A stretch of 10,416 nt of DNA from Chloroflexota bacterium (GTDB taxonomy: Bacteria > Chloroflexota > UBA6077). The position numbers and the translations under genes were made by a program. The stretch covers positions 1 through 10,416 of the forward strand of contig JAJZQR010000181.1 of assembly GCA_021806765.1 (NCBI GenBank). The letters are read 5' to 3'. Numbering within the stretch: the stretch's first letter is position 1; every line of letters starts with the position of its first letter. The notes under the pieces are model-generated. The model saw only the letters and a program-made list of their open reading frames with translations. It did no database searches and was not told the DNA's origin. This document shows positions 1 to 6,643 of this stretch, in pieces.

Positions 1-1
1 C

Positions 2-2035
2 GGGAGTTACTCCCCCTACCCCCTGTACGAGAAGGTGTGGACCCTGCCCGGCTTCTCCTCCCTGCGGGTGCCCGGCCGTTTCGGCATGCTGGTCACCTTC
101 AGCATCGCCGTCCTGGCGGCCTACGGTATCGACTGGCTCTGCCGGACCCTGCGCCCGACGGAAGTAGCCTCCCTTCGGGGACGGTGGCGCCACTTCTCCA
201 GGGCCGCGGGGGTCCATGGTTTCGCAATCTACCTCATGGCCTTGCTCTCTGCGGTGGCGGGGGTGGTCTGGTGGCTGGTGGGATTCCGCATCTGGATCGA
301 GCGCGAGCCCTGGGCCGTTAAGCGTCTGGTGGAGCAGAGCTATCTCTCCCTCCGCAGCGACCGGCCGTGGCTCACCTCGGACATGGTGATCTCCTTCCTC
401 AACTACTCCCTGGATCCCACCAACTCGAAGACGGCGACGTCTCTGGCCCTGATGCTGGCGGTCTTCCTGTTGCTGTTCGCCTGGTTCGCCTTCCGGCGGC
501 TCTGGAGGGTGTGGGCCACCCTGATGGTCGGATTGGTGGCGGCAGACCTGATGCTCTTCGCTCTGGATTTCCATCCCACTGTGAGCATCGATCAGCTCAC
601 CACCCCCAACTCCGCGACTCGTTGGCTGATGGCCCAGGACAGCGACGGGATGACCAGGGTGTACTCTCCTCGGGAGGTGCGGAAGACCGAGCCCAACAAG
701 CTGTTGCCTTTCCAGGTTTCCGACATCGCTGGCTACAGTTCCCTGGAGACGGAACGCCATCAGCAGTTCATGGTCAAGCTGAACGAGTTCGACAAGCCCC
801 TTCTAGACCTGTCCAACGTTCGCTTCGTGATCTTGCCCAAACGGCCGACGGCTCTACCCTCCTACGAGTACACCTCCTATCACCCCAATCATCCTTTGGC
901 CGATGGTCCTCGGACCAACCCGGGCGCACAGGTGACCTTCTACATGAACCCACCGGTGAAGGCGGACGAGGTGGCATTCATCTCCAACCTGCGCAGCGCC
1001 GATAGCATTCCCCAGGACGCCGAGGTGGCCGACATCGTCGTGGTGGACACCCAGGGGGAGAGGACCACTTTGAAGGTGAGGGCCGGCAGGGATACCGGAG
1101 AGTGGGCGTGGGACAGGCCGGACGTGACGCCCCACGTGGCCCATCAGCGCCCCAGGGTGGCCGACAAGGTGTGGGTTCAGGATCCCAACGGCCTGAGGTT
1201 CCAGGCCAACCTCTACTACGCCCGGTTGCCCCTGGACAAGACCAGGACCGTGGCCCGGGTGGAGTTCCATTACACCTATCCCAAGGGATCGGTGCGGCTG
1301 TACGGGATGATGCTGTGGGAGAAGCCCGGCACCGCACATCAGGTGTTGGCCAGCAACCGGTTCATCCCTCGCTACGAGGACGACGAGATCCAGATCCTGG
1401 AGAACCCCTCCCGCCTCCCCAGGGCCTACCTGGTTCCCACGGCCAGGATCGTCGATCGGCGGCAGATCCTGGACACCATGGCCAAGGGCGACTTCGATCC
1501 CACCAAGGTGGTGCTGCTGGAGAACTCGAACAGGGTCTCTTCCATCCCGCTTCCGGTGCCCGATACGGGCGTTCCCGATCCCCAGGCGGTGGAAAGCTGG
1601 CTGCAGGGAAACCCGGACAGTTCGCCGGGCAGCGCGGAGATAACCGACTACCAGTCCACCGAGGTGGAGATCCGAACCAGCAGCAGCCGGAACGCCCTGC
1701 TGTTCCTGGCCGATAGCTACTACCCTGGCTGGAAGGTGCTGGTAGATGGGAAGCCCTCCACGGTCTACCGGGCGGACTACATCTTCCGGGCGGTGATGGT
1801 ACCCCAGGGGGAGCACCGGGTGCAGTTCCTCTTCCAGCCGGAGAGCTTCGCCCTGGGCGCCGACATCTCCACGTTCACCGTATCCGGCCTCCTGGTTTTC
1901 TGGGCCGTGATGCTGGCCGGCGTGCCGCTGGGGAGGCGGGGATGGCGGCGGGTCAGGGGGAGAACTCCCACACCCGCGTCGAGGAGGCGTGGACATGCCA
2001 GAGGGCGTGTCCACGGGGGAGAGATCGGAGCCTGA
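2..2035 (+). CDS. YfhO-like polytopic membrane protein, C-terminal part (5' end outside window)
   Basis: The reading frame is open from position 2, so the true start lies upstream of the window; a GTG at 35 is only an internal codon. What is present starts with the LRVPGRF motif and a hydrophobic segment, then further membrane segments near window positions 225-300, 440-500 and 515-560. A long non-membrane domain (about 600-1840) follows, then a last membrane segment near 1870-1930 and a short Arg-rich tail. Just before the last helix is the pattern DSYYPGWKVLVDG, then an AD..FRAV..P.G.H.V.F stretch, typical of the C-terminal extracytoplasmic domain of YfhO-type proteins. Members are large integral membrane proteins linked to glycosyl transfer onto lipids or surface polymers; YfhO of Bacillus is implicated in lipoteichoic acid glycosylation. 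Family members are usually 800-1000 residues, so roughly 200-350 are missing. The family call is fairly firm; the substrate cannot be told. Confidence 0.8.
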   Translation, partial: GSYSPYPLYEKVWTLPGFSSLRVPGRFGMLVTFSIAVLAAYGIDWLCRTLRPTEVASLRGRWRHFSRAAGVHGFAIYLMALLSAVAGVVWWLVGFRIWIEREPWAVKRLVEQSYLSLRSDRPWLTSDMVISFLNYSLDPTNSKTATSLALMLAVFLLLFAWFAFRRLWRVWATLMVGLVAADLMLFALDFHPTVSIDQLTTPNSATRWLMAQDSDGMTRVYSPREVRKTEPNKLLPFQVSDIAGYSSLETERHQQFMVKLNEFDKPLLDLSNVRFVILPKRPTALPSYEYTSYHPNHPLADGPRTNPGAQVTFYMNPPVKADEVAFISNLRSADSIPQDAEVADIVVVDTQGERTTLKVRAGRDTGEWAWDRPDVTPHVAHQRPRVADKVWVQDPNGLRFQANLYYARLPLDKTRTVARVEFHYTYPKGSVRLYGMMLWEKPGTAHQVLASNRFIPRYEDDEIQILENPSRLPRAYLVPTARIVDRRQILDTMAKGDFDPTKVVLLENSNRVSSIPLPVPDTGVPDPQAVESWLQGNPDSSPGSAEITDYQSTEVEIRTSSSRNALLFLADSYYPGWKVLVDGKPSTVYRADYIFRAVMVPQGEHRVQFLFQPESFALGADISTFTVSGLLVFWAVMLAGVPLGRRGWRRVRGRTPTPASRRRGHARGRVHGGEIGA

Positions 2036-2068
2036 TGATGGCTCTCCGTGCGGCTTGCGCTTGACGTG

Positions 2069-2074
2069 TATAAT
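2069..2074 (+). promoter_or_regulatory. Perfect TATAAT -10 box upstream of the PBP gene
   Basis: TATAAT lies 39 bases before the ATG at 2114, which would put the transcript start near 2081 with a leader of about 33 bases. No good -35 hexamer is found 15-18 bases upstream; the TTGCGC (2055) and TTGACG (2061) sequences are too close to act as a standard -35. The box falls inside the longer reading frame that opens at GTG 2048, which argues against that start. Confidence 0.5.
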
Positions 2075-2113
2075 GGGGCAAATTCCTGTTGGGAGAAATC
2101 GATCGGCCTGACC

Positions 2114-4162
2114 ATGAAGCTGCGAATATATACGCTCCTCAGCCTTCTACTGCTGTTACCCGCGGTCCTGTCCTGTTCCTCTCAGCCCTCACCCTACACC
2201 GTGATGGAGAGCTATCTTAAAGCCTGGGAAGAGGGGCGCTACAGCGACATGTACGACCTGCTGAGCGCCAGCGCCCAGGCCAGCATTTCCAAGGACAAGT
2301 TCGTCCAGCGCTACCAGGCCATCACCGAGGGGAGCACCATCCTGTCGGTGAAGACCAGTTTCGCCCGGGACGAGAAGCTGGCAAAGGCCGACAAGGAAGC
2401 CAAGCTGCCCTTCACCGTGGTCATGACCACCGGCCGCCTCGGGGAGATACGGGAAGACAACGTCCTGCCGGTGGTTTACGAGCAGGAGAAGTGGCGGGTT
2501 GTCTGGAGTCCCTCCCTGATCTTCAAGGACTTGAGCGGTGACAACAAGATCCTCTTCGAGCCCCTGAACCCCGTTCGGGGTTCCATTCTCGACCGGAAGG
2601 GCCGGCCCCTGGCGACCAACGGGAACGTGGTATCGGTGGGGGTGGAGCCGGGTCAGATCAAGGACGAGGCGAGTGTGCTCTCCGCTCTGCAGCAGCAACT
2701 CCAGGTCCCTCCCGACCAGGTCAAGAAGGCCATGCAGAACGCCCAGCCCGACTGGTTCGTGCCGCTGAAGGACCTCTCCGTGGATCAGGCCAAGGCGGCC
2801 TACCTGAAGATAGGGGAGATCCCCGGCGTGATCTTCCAGGACAAGCCGGCCAGGGTCTACCCCAACGGTTCCGTGGCCGCTCAGGTGATCGGCTACATGA
2901 GCAAGGTCACGGCCGAGGATCTGAAGACCCTGGCTGCCCAGGGCTACGGGGAAAATGACATGGTGGGGCGCGCCGGCATCGAGGGGTGGGCCGAGAAGAC
3001 CCTGGCCGGCGAGAGGGGCGCCAGGCTGAGCGTGGTGACCCCCGATGGCAAGACGGTGAAGGTGATCGCCGAGAAGCCGGCCAAGAACGGCCAGGACGTG
3101 CAGCTCAGCATAGACCTGGACATGCAGAAGCTGGCGGAGCAATCACTGGGAGCCCAGGCGGGCAGTGTGGTGATGATGAACGTCCAGGATAACAGCATCC
3201 TGGCCCTGGCCAGCTACCCCCGTTTCGATCCCAATCAGTTCATCCTCGGCTTCTCCGACGAGGATTGGAAGAAGCTGAACGACGACCCGTTGCACCCCTT
3301 CCAGGACCGGCCGGTGGCCAGTACCTACCCCATTGGCTCCGTCTTCAAGGTGGTTACCATGGCGGCGGCCCTGGACAAAGGTGGATTCACGCCAACTAGC
3401 GCCTTCGACTGCAATGGCAAGTGGGATGGCCTGGGCAACGGCCAGATCCTGGGGGACTGGTTGCCCCAGGGGCACGGTCACCTCGACCTCTTCGAGGGGC
3501 TGGAGGAGTCCTGCGACATCGTCTTCTACGAGTTGGGCAAGAAGCTGGATTCCATCGATCCCAACCTGCTTCCGAACTACGCGCGGGGCTTCGGTTACGG
3601 CAAGCCGACGGGGCTGGTGGGGCTGGACGAAGCCGCCGGACTGGTGCCGGATCCCGCCTGGAAGCAGGCCAATCAGCACGATAGCTGGTACCTGGGAGAC
3701 AGCGTGAACCTCTCCATCGGCCAGGGCTTCTTCCTGGCCACTCCGCTTCAGGTGGCCAACTCCTACGCGGCTATAGCCCGCGAGGGGAGCCTGATGTCGC
3801 CTGTTCTGGTGCTCAAGAGTGGCGACCAGAGCTACCAGGCTCAACAGAAGGGCACGCTGCCCACCTCCAAGGCGAACCTGGACGTGATCCGGCAGGCGAT
3901 GAAGGGCGTGACCTCCGATCCCAAGGGGACGGCCTACTACGCCTTCCAGGGCTCGAACCTCTCGGTGGCGGCCAAGACCGGTTCCGCGGAGCAGTCTCAG
4001 GGGCCCGATACCCACGCCTGGTTCGCCTCCTTCGCCCCGGCCGACCAGCCTCAGATCGTCCTGCTGGCCATGGTGGAAGCCAAGGGCCACGGCGCCGAGG
4101 TGGCCGCCCCTGTGGCGCGGAAGATCCTGGACGGGTATTTTCACTCCACCCAGTCCCGCTGA
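2114..4162 (+). CDS. Class B penicillin-binding protein, lipoprotein with MecA/PbpC-like N-terminal domain
   Basis: A 682-residue D,D-transpeptidase that would cross-link peptidoglycan outside the cytoplasmic membrane. Residues 1-21 form a lipoprotein signal ending in AVLSC, with Cys21 the likely lipidated residue. Residues about 26-140 resemble the NTF2-like MecA_N domain of Bacillus PbpC and staphylococcal PBP2a (YLKAWEEGRYSDMYDLL). Residues about 150-310 are the PBP dimerisation domain, beginning with RGSILDRKGRPLA. The transpeptidase domain spans about 340-675 with all three active-site motifs: SVFK (nucleophile Ser409, Lys412), SCD at 466-468 (SxD instead of SxN, as also seen in E. coli PBP2) and KTG at 621-623. 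ATG 2114 is chosen because it gives the complete lipoprotein signal; the in-frame GTGs at 2048 and 2066 lie in the promoter. No strong Shine-Dalgarno sequence sits at normal spacing. It appears intact and is likely transcribed alone. Confidence 0.93.
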   Translation: MKLRIYTLLSLLLLLPAVLSCSSQPSPYTVMESYLKAWEEGRYSDMYDLLSASAQASISKDKFVQRYQAITEGSTILSVKTSFARDEKLAKADKEAKLPFTVVMTTGRLGEIREDNVLPVVYEQEKWRVVWSPSLIFKDLSGDNKILFEPLNPVRGSILDRKGRPLATNGNVVSVGVEPGQIKDEASVLSALQQQLQVPPDQVKKAMQNAQPDWFVPLKDLSVDQAKAAYLKIGEIPGVIFQDKPARVYPNGSVAAQVIGYMSKVTAEDLKTLAAQGYGENDMVGRAGIEGWAEKTLAGERGARLSVVTPDGKTVKVIAEKPAKNGQDVQLSIDLDMQKLAEQSLGAQAGSVVMMNVQDNSILALASYPRFDPNQFILGFSDEDWKKLNDDPLHPFQDRPVASTYPIGSVFKVVTMAAALDKGGFTPTSAFDCNGKWDGLGNGQILGDWLPQGHGHLDLFEGLEESCDIVFYELGKKLDSIDPNLLPNYARGFGYGKPTGLVGLDEAAGLVPDPAWKQANQHDSWYLGDSVNLSIGQGFFLATPLQVANSYAAIAREGSLMSPVLVLKSGDQSYQAQQKGTLPTSKANLDVIRQAMKGVTSDPKGTAYYAFQGSNLSVAAKTGSAEQSQGPDTHAWFASFAPADQPQIVLLAMVEAKGHGAEVAAPVARKILDGYFHSTQSR

Positions 4163-4304
4163 TCCCTCGCGGCAAGCACGAATAGGGACCCATAACCCCG
4201 ATCGACGCCAGCACGGCCATGCCCCATAATCCGAATGCTGTGGATAGCCCGCGGCCTCGCCTTCGGCCCGTCGAAGGAGAATGTGCTCCCGATAACAGTT
4301 GTGT

Positions 4305-4310
4305 TATAAT
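4305..4310 (+). promoter_or_regulatory. TATAAT -10 box of the toxin-antitoxin operon
   Basis: A perfect TATAAT stands only 19 bases before the GTG start of the toxin. No convincing -35 is seen at standard spacing (TGTGCT at 4282 is poor). If transcription starts about 7 bases after the box, the message begins at about 4317, inside the ribosome binding site, giving a nearly leaderless transcript. Confidence 0.5.
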
Positions 4311-4315
4311 CGCCC

Positions 4316-4323
4316 GGGAGGAG
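4316..4323 (+). promoter_or_regulatory. Strong Shine-Dalgarno sequence deciding the toxin start
   Basis: GGGAGGAG ends 6 bases before GTG 4330, which is ideal spacing. The ATG at 4326 is out of frame, only 2 bases from the site, and reads into a stop after three codons, so GTG 4330 is the supported start. Confidence 0.7.
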
Positions 4324-4329
4324 CGATGA

Positions 4330-4689
4330 GTGGCTGAGTGGAGCGTGATCTTCTACCGGACGGCTGCCGGCGATTCGCCGATAGCCGAGTACCTGGACAA
4401 TGTGGGCCCGGCCGAGGCCGCCAAGGTTGGCCACGATCTGGCCCTGCTGCGGAGCCGGGGCCTATCTCTCGGCTTCCCTCAAGTCAGTCACATCGAGGGC
4501 AAGATCTTCGAGTTGAGGGTCCGCGGAGGGCAGGCCCACCGGATCCTGTACTTCGCTACCAGTGGTCAGAGGTTTGTGCTGCTCAGCGCCTTCACCAAGC
4601 GGACAGCCAAGACGCCCAAACGGGAGGTCGAGGTTGCACGGGCCAGAATGGAAGACTTCGAGCGTCGTCACCAGAAAGGGGAGCTATGA
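4330..4689 (+). CDS. RelE/HigB-like toxin of the phage Gp49-like family
   Basis: A 119-residue protein that starts at GTG. It matches the pattern of Gp49-like (HigB-type) toxins: WSVIFYRTAAGDSPIAEYL at the N-terminus, an L.LL..RG.SLGFPQVSHIEGKIFELRV core, then R.LYFA..G..FVLLSAFTKRTAKTP and a charged C-terminal helix. Known relatives adopt the RelE fold and cleave mRNA in a ribosome-dependent manner, which would arrest growth when the antitoxin is lost. The basic residues of the HIEGKIFELRVRGGQAHRI and FTKRTAKTPKRE stretches are where catalytic and RNA-contacting side chains lie in this family. The length is normal. The antitoxin gene follows directly. The toxin-first order is that of higBA systems. 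Family recognition is strong; mRNA cleavage is inferred. Confidence 0.88.
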   Translation: MAEWSVIFYRTAAGDSPIAEYLDNVGPAEAAKVGHDLALLRSRGLSLGFPQVSHIEGKIFELRVRGGQAHRILYFATSGQRFVLLSAFTKRTAKTPKREVEVARARMEDFERRHQKGEL

Positions 4690-4691
4690 GG

Positions 4692-5057
4692 ATGGCCAGC
4701 GAGATGGATGATCTGGACAGGTACGTTGCCGAGAGGTCGGAGCGAGATCCCGAGTTCCGCCAGGCTTACGAGGAGCTTCGGCCGGAGTATGCCCTCAAAG
4801 AGGCCATCGCCAGGGCCCGGGTGGAGGACGGAATCACTCAGGCGGAGCTTGCGGAGCGGATGGGGGTGAAGCAGCCGGCCGTCGCCAGGATGGAAACCGG
4901 CCCCTTCGATCCCCGATTGACTACCCTCCGCAAGCTCGCCGCAGCGCTGGGAGTACGCTTCGAGATCGGGGCCGATGGCCTGAGAGTGATACGCTCCGGA
5001 GAGAAGGCAGCAGGCCGTCAGCCCCGTCGGCAGCAAGGGCTCAAGAGGACGGCGTGA
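4692..5057 (+). CDS. XRE-family antitoxin (HigA-like)
   Basis: A 121-residue partner of the preceding toxin. A helix-turn-helix of the XRE/Cro type covers about residues 50-95 (ITQAELAERMGVKQPAVARME, then LTTLRKLAAALGVRFEI). Such proteins bind and neutralise the toxin and repress their own operon. Two starts are possible: ATG 4686, which overlaps the toxin stop (ATGA), and ATG 4692. The AGGGGAG site at 4677-4683 is 2 bases from the first and 8 from the second, so 4692 is preferred; the longer form adds only Met-Arg. After the HTH the last 20 or so residues are a basic, low-complexity tail (AAGRQPRRQQGLKRTA) that lies antisense to a recombinase remnant, suggesting that the original C-terminus was replaced when this DNA was joined. 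Confidence 0.85.
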   Translation: MASEMDDLDRYVAERSERDPEFRQAYEELRPEYALKEAIARARVEDGITQAELAERMGVKQPAVARMETGPFDPRLTTLRKLAAALGVRFEIGADGLRVIRSGEKAAGRQPRRQQGLKRTA

Positions 5058-5297
5058 GGGCTTGATGCGAGCGGTGGCATTGGAGATCTCCGTGGCTACC
5101 AAGTGGGCGACGCCGCTGATCAGGCTTCCTAGTCCCCCGCCCACAACCGGCTGGATGTCCCCGCTGTAGGCCCGCTGGGTGTGGACGCTGCGGCCGTGGA
5201 GCCATAGGGCCACGAGCTGATCGTCAGACTCCGCCTGCTGGATCGCGGCGGCGCTGGCCGGGTCTGAGTCCTGTCCTGGATCGTCGAGAGCAGTAGT
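5000..5297 (-). pseudogene. Decayed N-terminal piece of a tyrosine recombinase (XerC/XerD-like integrase)
   Basis: Translation of the minus strand at 5166-5210 gives ALWLHGRSVHTQRAY, preceded by IQQAESDDQLV. This is the characteristic opening of the SAM-like N-terminal (core-binding) domain of phage-type integrases. Further along, in other reading frames, weaker matches to the expected continuation appear: a KP...GDLQ pattern near 5080-5130, and an AVLLSPCCRRG stretch near 5010-5050 that resembles the AVKSLLSFxHRxGYL part of the same domain. The pieces are in different frames and interrupted by stops, and no catalytic C-terminal domain (R...HxxR...Y) follows, because the antitoxin gene occupies that DNA. 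I therefore read it as a truncated, frameshifted fossil. The first block is quite convincing; the downstream blocks are tentative. Confidence 0.6.
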
Positions 5298-5318
5298 TCG
5301 TGGCGGGCAGATCTCCCC

Positions 5319-5426
5319 ATGGACTTCCTGGCCATCGTAGCCCAGGCTATGGCCAACGTCGTGAGGGCCCACGAAGCCAGGATGCATGAGCCAGGGATCG
5401 GCACCCAGGCATGGCAGAGCCTGTGA
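5319..5426 (+). CDS. Possible 35-residue small ORF, unknown
   Basis: ATG 5319 to TGA 5424-5426 encodes a short peptide beginning MDFLAIVAQAMANVVRAHEA, which looks like an amphipathic helix and has protein-like composition. There is no clear Shine-Dalgarno sequence (the upstream bases are GCAGATCTCCCC). It lies next to the recombinase fossil and could be a fragment of a lost mobile-element gene. No family was recognised and it may not be expressed. Confidence 0.25.
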   Translation: MDFLAIVAQAMANVVRAHEARMHEPGIGTQAWQSL

Positions 5427-5446
5427 AAGAACTGAGGGACGCCGAT

Positions 5447-5474
5447 GGGGCGGGCGCAGCTCCGTGTCCGCCCC
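5447..5474. terminator. GC-rich hairpin, possible terminator
   Basis: GGGGCGG at 5447-5453 pairs with CCGCCCC at 5468-5474, and the stem can be lengthened by three further pairs including G-T wobbles. No T-run follows, so it is only a candidate transcription end for the TA operon, or simply a structured spacer. Confidence 0.3.
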
Positions 5475-5567
5475 TGACCGCTGCTAGTGGAAGGCAGCTC
5501 GGTCTCTCCGCCCGTTCGGTTGCAGAGCACAGCTGAAGGGTGGCACAATCTACCCAGGGGTAAGGGC

Positions 5568-5666
5568 ATGCTTTCTAGAGAAGATAACTGGACGCGAATT
5601 GATGTTGTTTTCCCCGCTAGGCACAGCGCACAGGCCCATATAGTGGACGGGTACTTCAAGAAGTGA
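5568..5666 (+). CDS. Possible 32-residue small ORF overlapping the HPRT-fusion start
   Basis: ATG 5568 to TGA 5664-5666 encodes MLSREDNWTRIDVVFPARHS, continuing to ...AHIVDGYFKK. Its stop overlaps the GTG start of the next gene (GTGA, 5663-5666), an arrangement typical of translational coupling. A GGGGTAAGGG stretch precedes the ATG, with the AAGG part rather close. The codons are noticeably richer in A and T than the surrounding genes. The end resembles the C-terminal ARKILDGYF of the PBP at 2114-4162, but this match is too short to rely on. It could be a leader peptide, a gene remnant or chance. Confidence 0.3.
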   Translation: MLSREDNWTRIDVVFPARHSAQAHIVDGYFKK

Positions 5667-6586
5667 GTGCCCCCGAACCCGTTCCCAGCACTCGCTACCC
5701 CAAGGGGGGGACGCGGCGGTCGAGGCCCCGCTTCGTCCACCCCAGCGAGGAGGAGTTCGCCCGCATCCTCGACTTCTACCGCATCAAGTGGGTTTACGAG
5801 CCGAAGTCCTTCCCTCTGCGCTGGGATGGGGACCGGATCACCGAGATGTTCACCCCCGACTTCTACCTGCCGGGCATGGACCTCTACGTCGAACTGACCA
5901 CTATGAAGCAGAGCCTGGTTACCCGGAAGAACCGGAAGCTGAGGGAGCTGCGGGAACTCTATCCGGACGTGAACATCCGCCTCCTCTACCGGAAGGATTA
6001 CCAGAACCTGCTGGAGAAGTACGGCTACCGAGCCCTCACCCCCACCACCCTGGAGAACATCGACCACATCCTGCTCAGCGCCGAGGAGATCCAGAGGAGG
6101 GTGCAGGATCTGGCGGTCCAACTCTCCCAGGATTACGCCGGCCAGGAGGTGAGACTGGTGGGGATCCTCAAGGGGGTTGCCTTCTTCATGACCGACCTGA
6201 TGAGGCGGCTCACCGTGCCGGTCTCCACCGACTACATGTTCATCACCAAGTACACCCGCAACGGATCCGATTCCGATGCGGTTCGGATCCTGAAGGACCT
6301 GGACCAGCCTATCGAGGGGGAGCATCTGCTGCTGGTGGAGGACATAGTGGACACCGGCTTCACCCTCCGGTACATCCTCAGCTACCTCCGGGCCCGTAAG
6401 CCCGCCAGCCTGAGGGTGTGCAGCCTCCTGGATAAGCGCGCCCGGCGGCTGGTGGACGTTCCCCTCGACTACGTGGCCTTCGAGATCCCCGACGAGTTCG
6501 TGGTCGGTTACGGTCTGGACTACCGCGAACTCTATCGCAATCTCCCCTACATCTGCGTCTTGAAGCCCGAGGCGTACAGGGAGTAG
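5663..6586 (+). CDS. Hypoxanthine phosphoribosyltransferase with N-terminal nuclease-like domain
   Basis: A 307-residue two-domain protein. Residues about 130-307 are a complete purine phosphoribosyltransferase of the HPRT type, which converts hypoxanthine or guanine plus PRPP to IMP or GMP in purine salvage: VGILKG (166-171), the PRPP-binding motif VEDIVDTGFTL (225-235), and IPDEFVVGYGLDY (275-287) near the end. A normal bacterial HPRT has about 180 residues. The extra residues 27-120 resemble PD-(D/E)xK endonuclease-fold proteins of the TnsA/HARP sort: EEEF (29-32), TPDFYLP with Asp66, then ELTTMKQ with Glu77 and a displaced Lys82, followed by RKNRKLRELRELYPDVNIRLLYRKDY. The flexible-loop region reads TKYTRNG rather than the usual SSYG. 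GTG 5663 is the best start seen; the ribosome site is weak (AAGAAG). The HPRT identity is firm; nuclease activity is only suggested. Confidence 0.88.
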   Translation: MSAPEPVPSTRYPKGGTRRSRPRFVHPSEEEFARILDFYRIKWVYEPKSFPLRWDGDRITEMFTPDFYLPGMDLYVELTTMKQSLVTRKNRKLRELRELYPDVNIRLLYRKDYQNLLEKYGYRALTPTTLENIDHILLSAEEIQRRVQDLAVQLSQDYAGQEVRLVGILKGVAFFMTDLMRRLTVPVSTDYMFITKYTRNGSDSDAVRILKDLDQPIEGEHLLLVEDIVDTGFTLRYILSYLRARKPASLRVCSLLDKRARRLVDVPLDYVAFEIPDEFVVGYGLDYRELYRNLPYICVLKPEAYRE

Positions 6587-6610
6587 GATCGACCCTTGGC
6601 CAGGGAATGA

Positions 6611-6635
6611 TCCCCTCTCCCAAAGGGAGAGGGGA
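6611..6635. terminator. Strong inverted repeat between convergent genes
   Basis: TCCCCTCTCCC, a 3-base AAA loop, and GGGAGAGGGGA form a perfect 11-bp stem 24 bases after the HPRT stop and 9 bases beyond the end of the convergent GT2 gene. It lacks a T-run on either strand but is well placed as a shared bidirectional terminator. Similar CCCTCTCCC/GGGAGAGGG palindromes are frequent intergenic repeats in GC-rich genomes, so it may equally be a repeat copy. Confidence 0.6.
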
Positions 6636-6643
6636 GAATAGGG

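Larger units (their letters stand above)
4163..4329. other. Intergenic region between PBP and TA module
   Basis: This stretch holds a small inverted repeat, CCTTCG with a 6-base loop and CGAAGG (4260-4277), without a T-run, so a weak candidate at best for the PBP terminator. The toxin promoter box at 4305-4310 and the ribosome binding site at 4316-4323 lie at its right end. No gene was recognised here. Confidence 0.5.
5058..5662. other. Gene-poor region between TA module and HPRT fusion
   Basis: About 600 bases without a convincing intact gene. It contains most of the recombinase fossil (to 5297), two short possible ORFs (5319-5426 and 5568-5666), a GC-rich hairpin (5447-5474) and a locally AT-richer patch around 5565-5615. 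The long minus-strand frame running from 5129 to 6325 across this region is the antisense shadow of the HPRT fusion gene and is not called. Confidence 0.6.

Noticed and set aside
854..2014. 386-codon minus-strand frame opposite the YfhO-like gene
   Set aside because: Composition (many His, Gly, Pro, Val) is typical of an antisense GC-rich frame; the plus strand carries recognisable family motifs.
2048..2113. 22-residue N-terminal extension of the PBP from GTG 2048
   Set aside because: It would include the TATAAT box and hide the lipoprotein signal; ATG 2114 gives a complete signal peptide.
4141..4434. Minus-strand frame across the PBP-toxin gap, with a hydrophobic VLASIGVMGPY stretch in an adjoining frame
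   Set aside because: It resembles the end of a membrane segment, but the stretch is too short, lacks a start signal and overlaps the well-supported toxin gene.
5129..6325. Long minus-strand open frame opposite the HPRT fusion
   Set aside because: It is the antisense shadow of a gene with clear domain motifs, has no ribosome site and no protein-like pattern. Only its far end overlaps the recombinase fossil in a shifted frame.
6612..6634. CCCTCTCCC/GGGAGAGGG palindrome as part of a CRISPR or attachment site
   Set aside because: Only one copy is seen in the window, with no spacer pattern or cas genes; its position between convergent gene ends fits a terminator.
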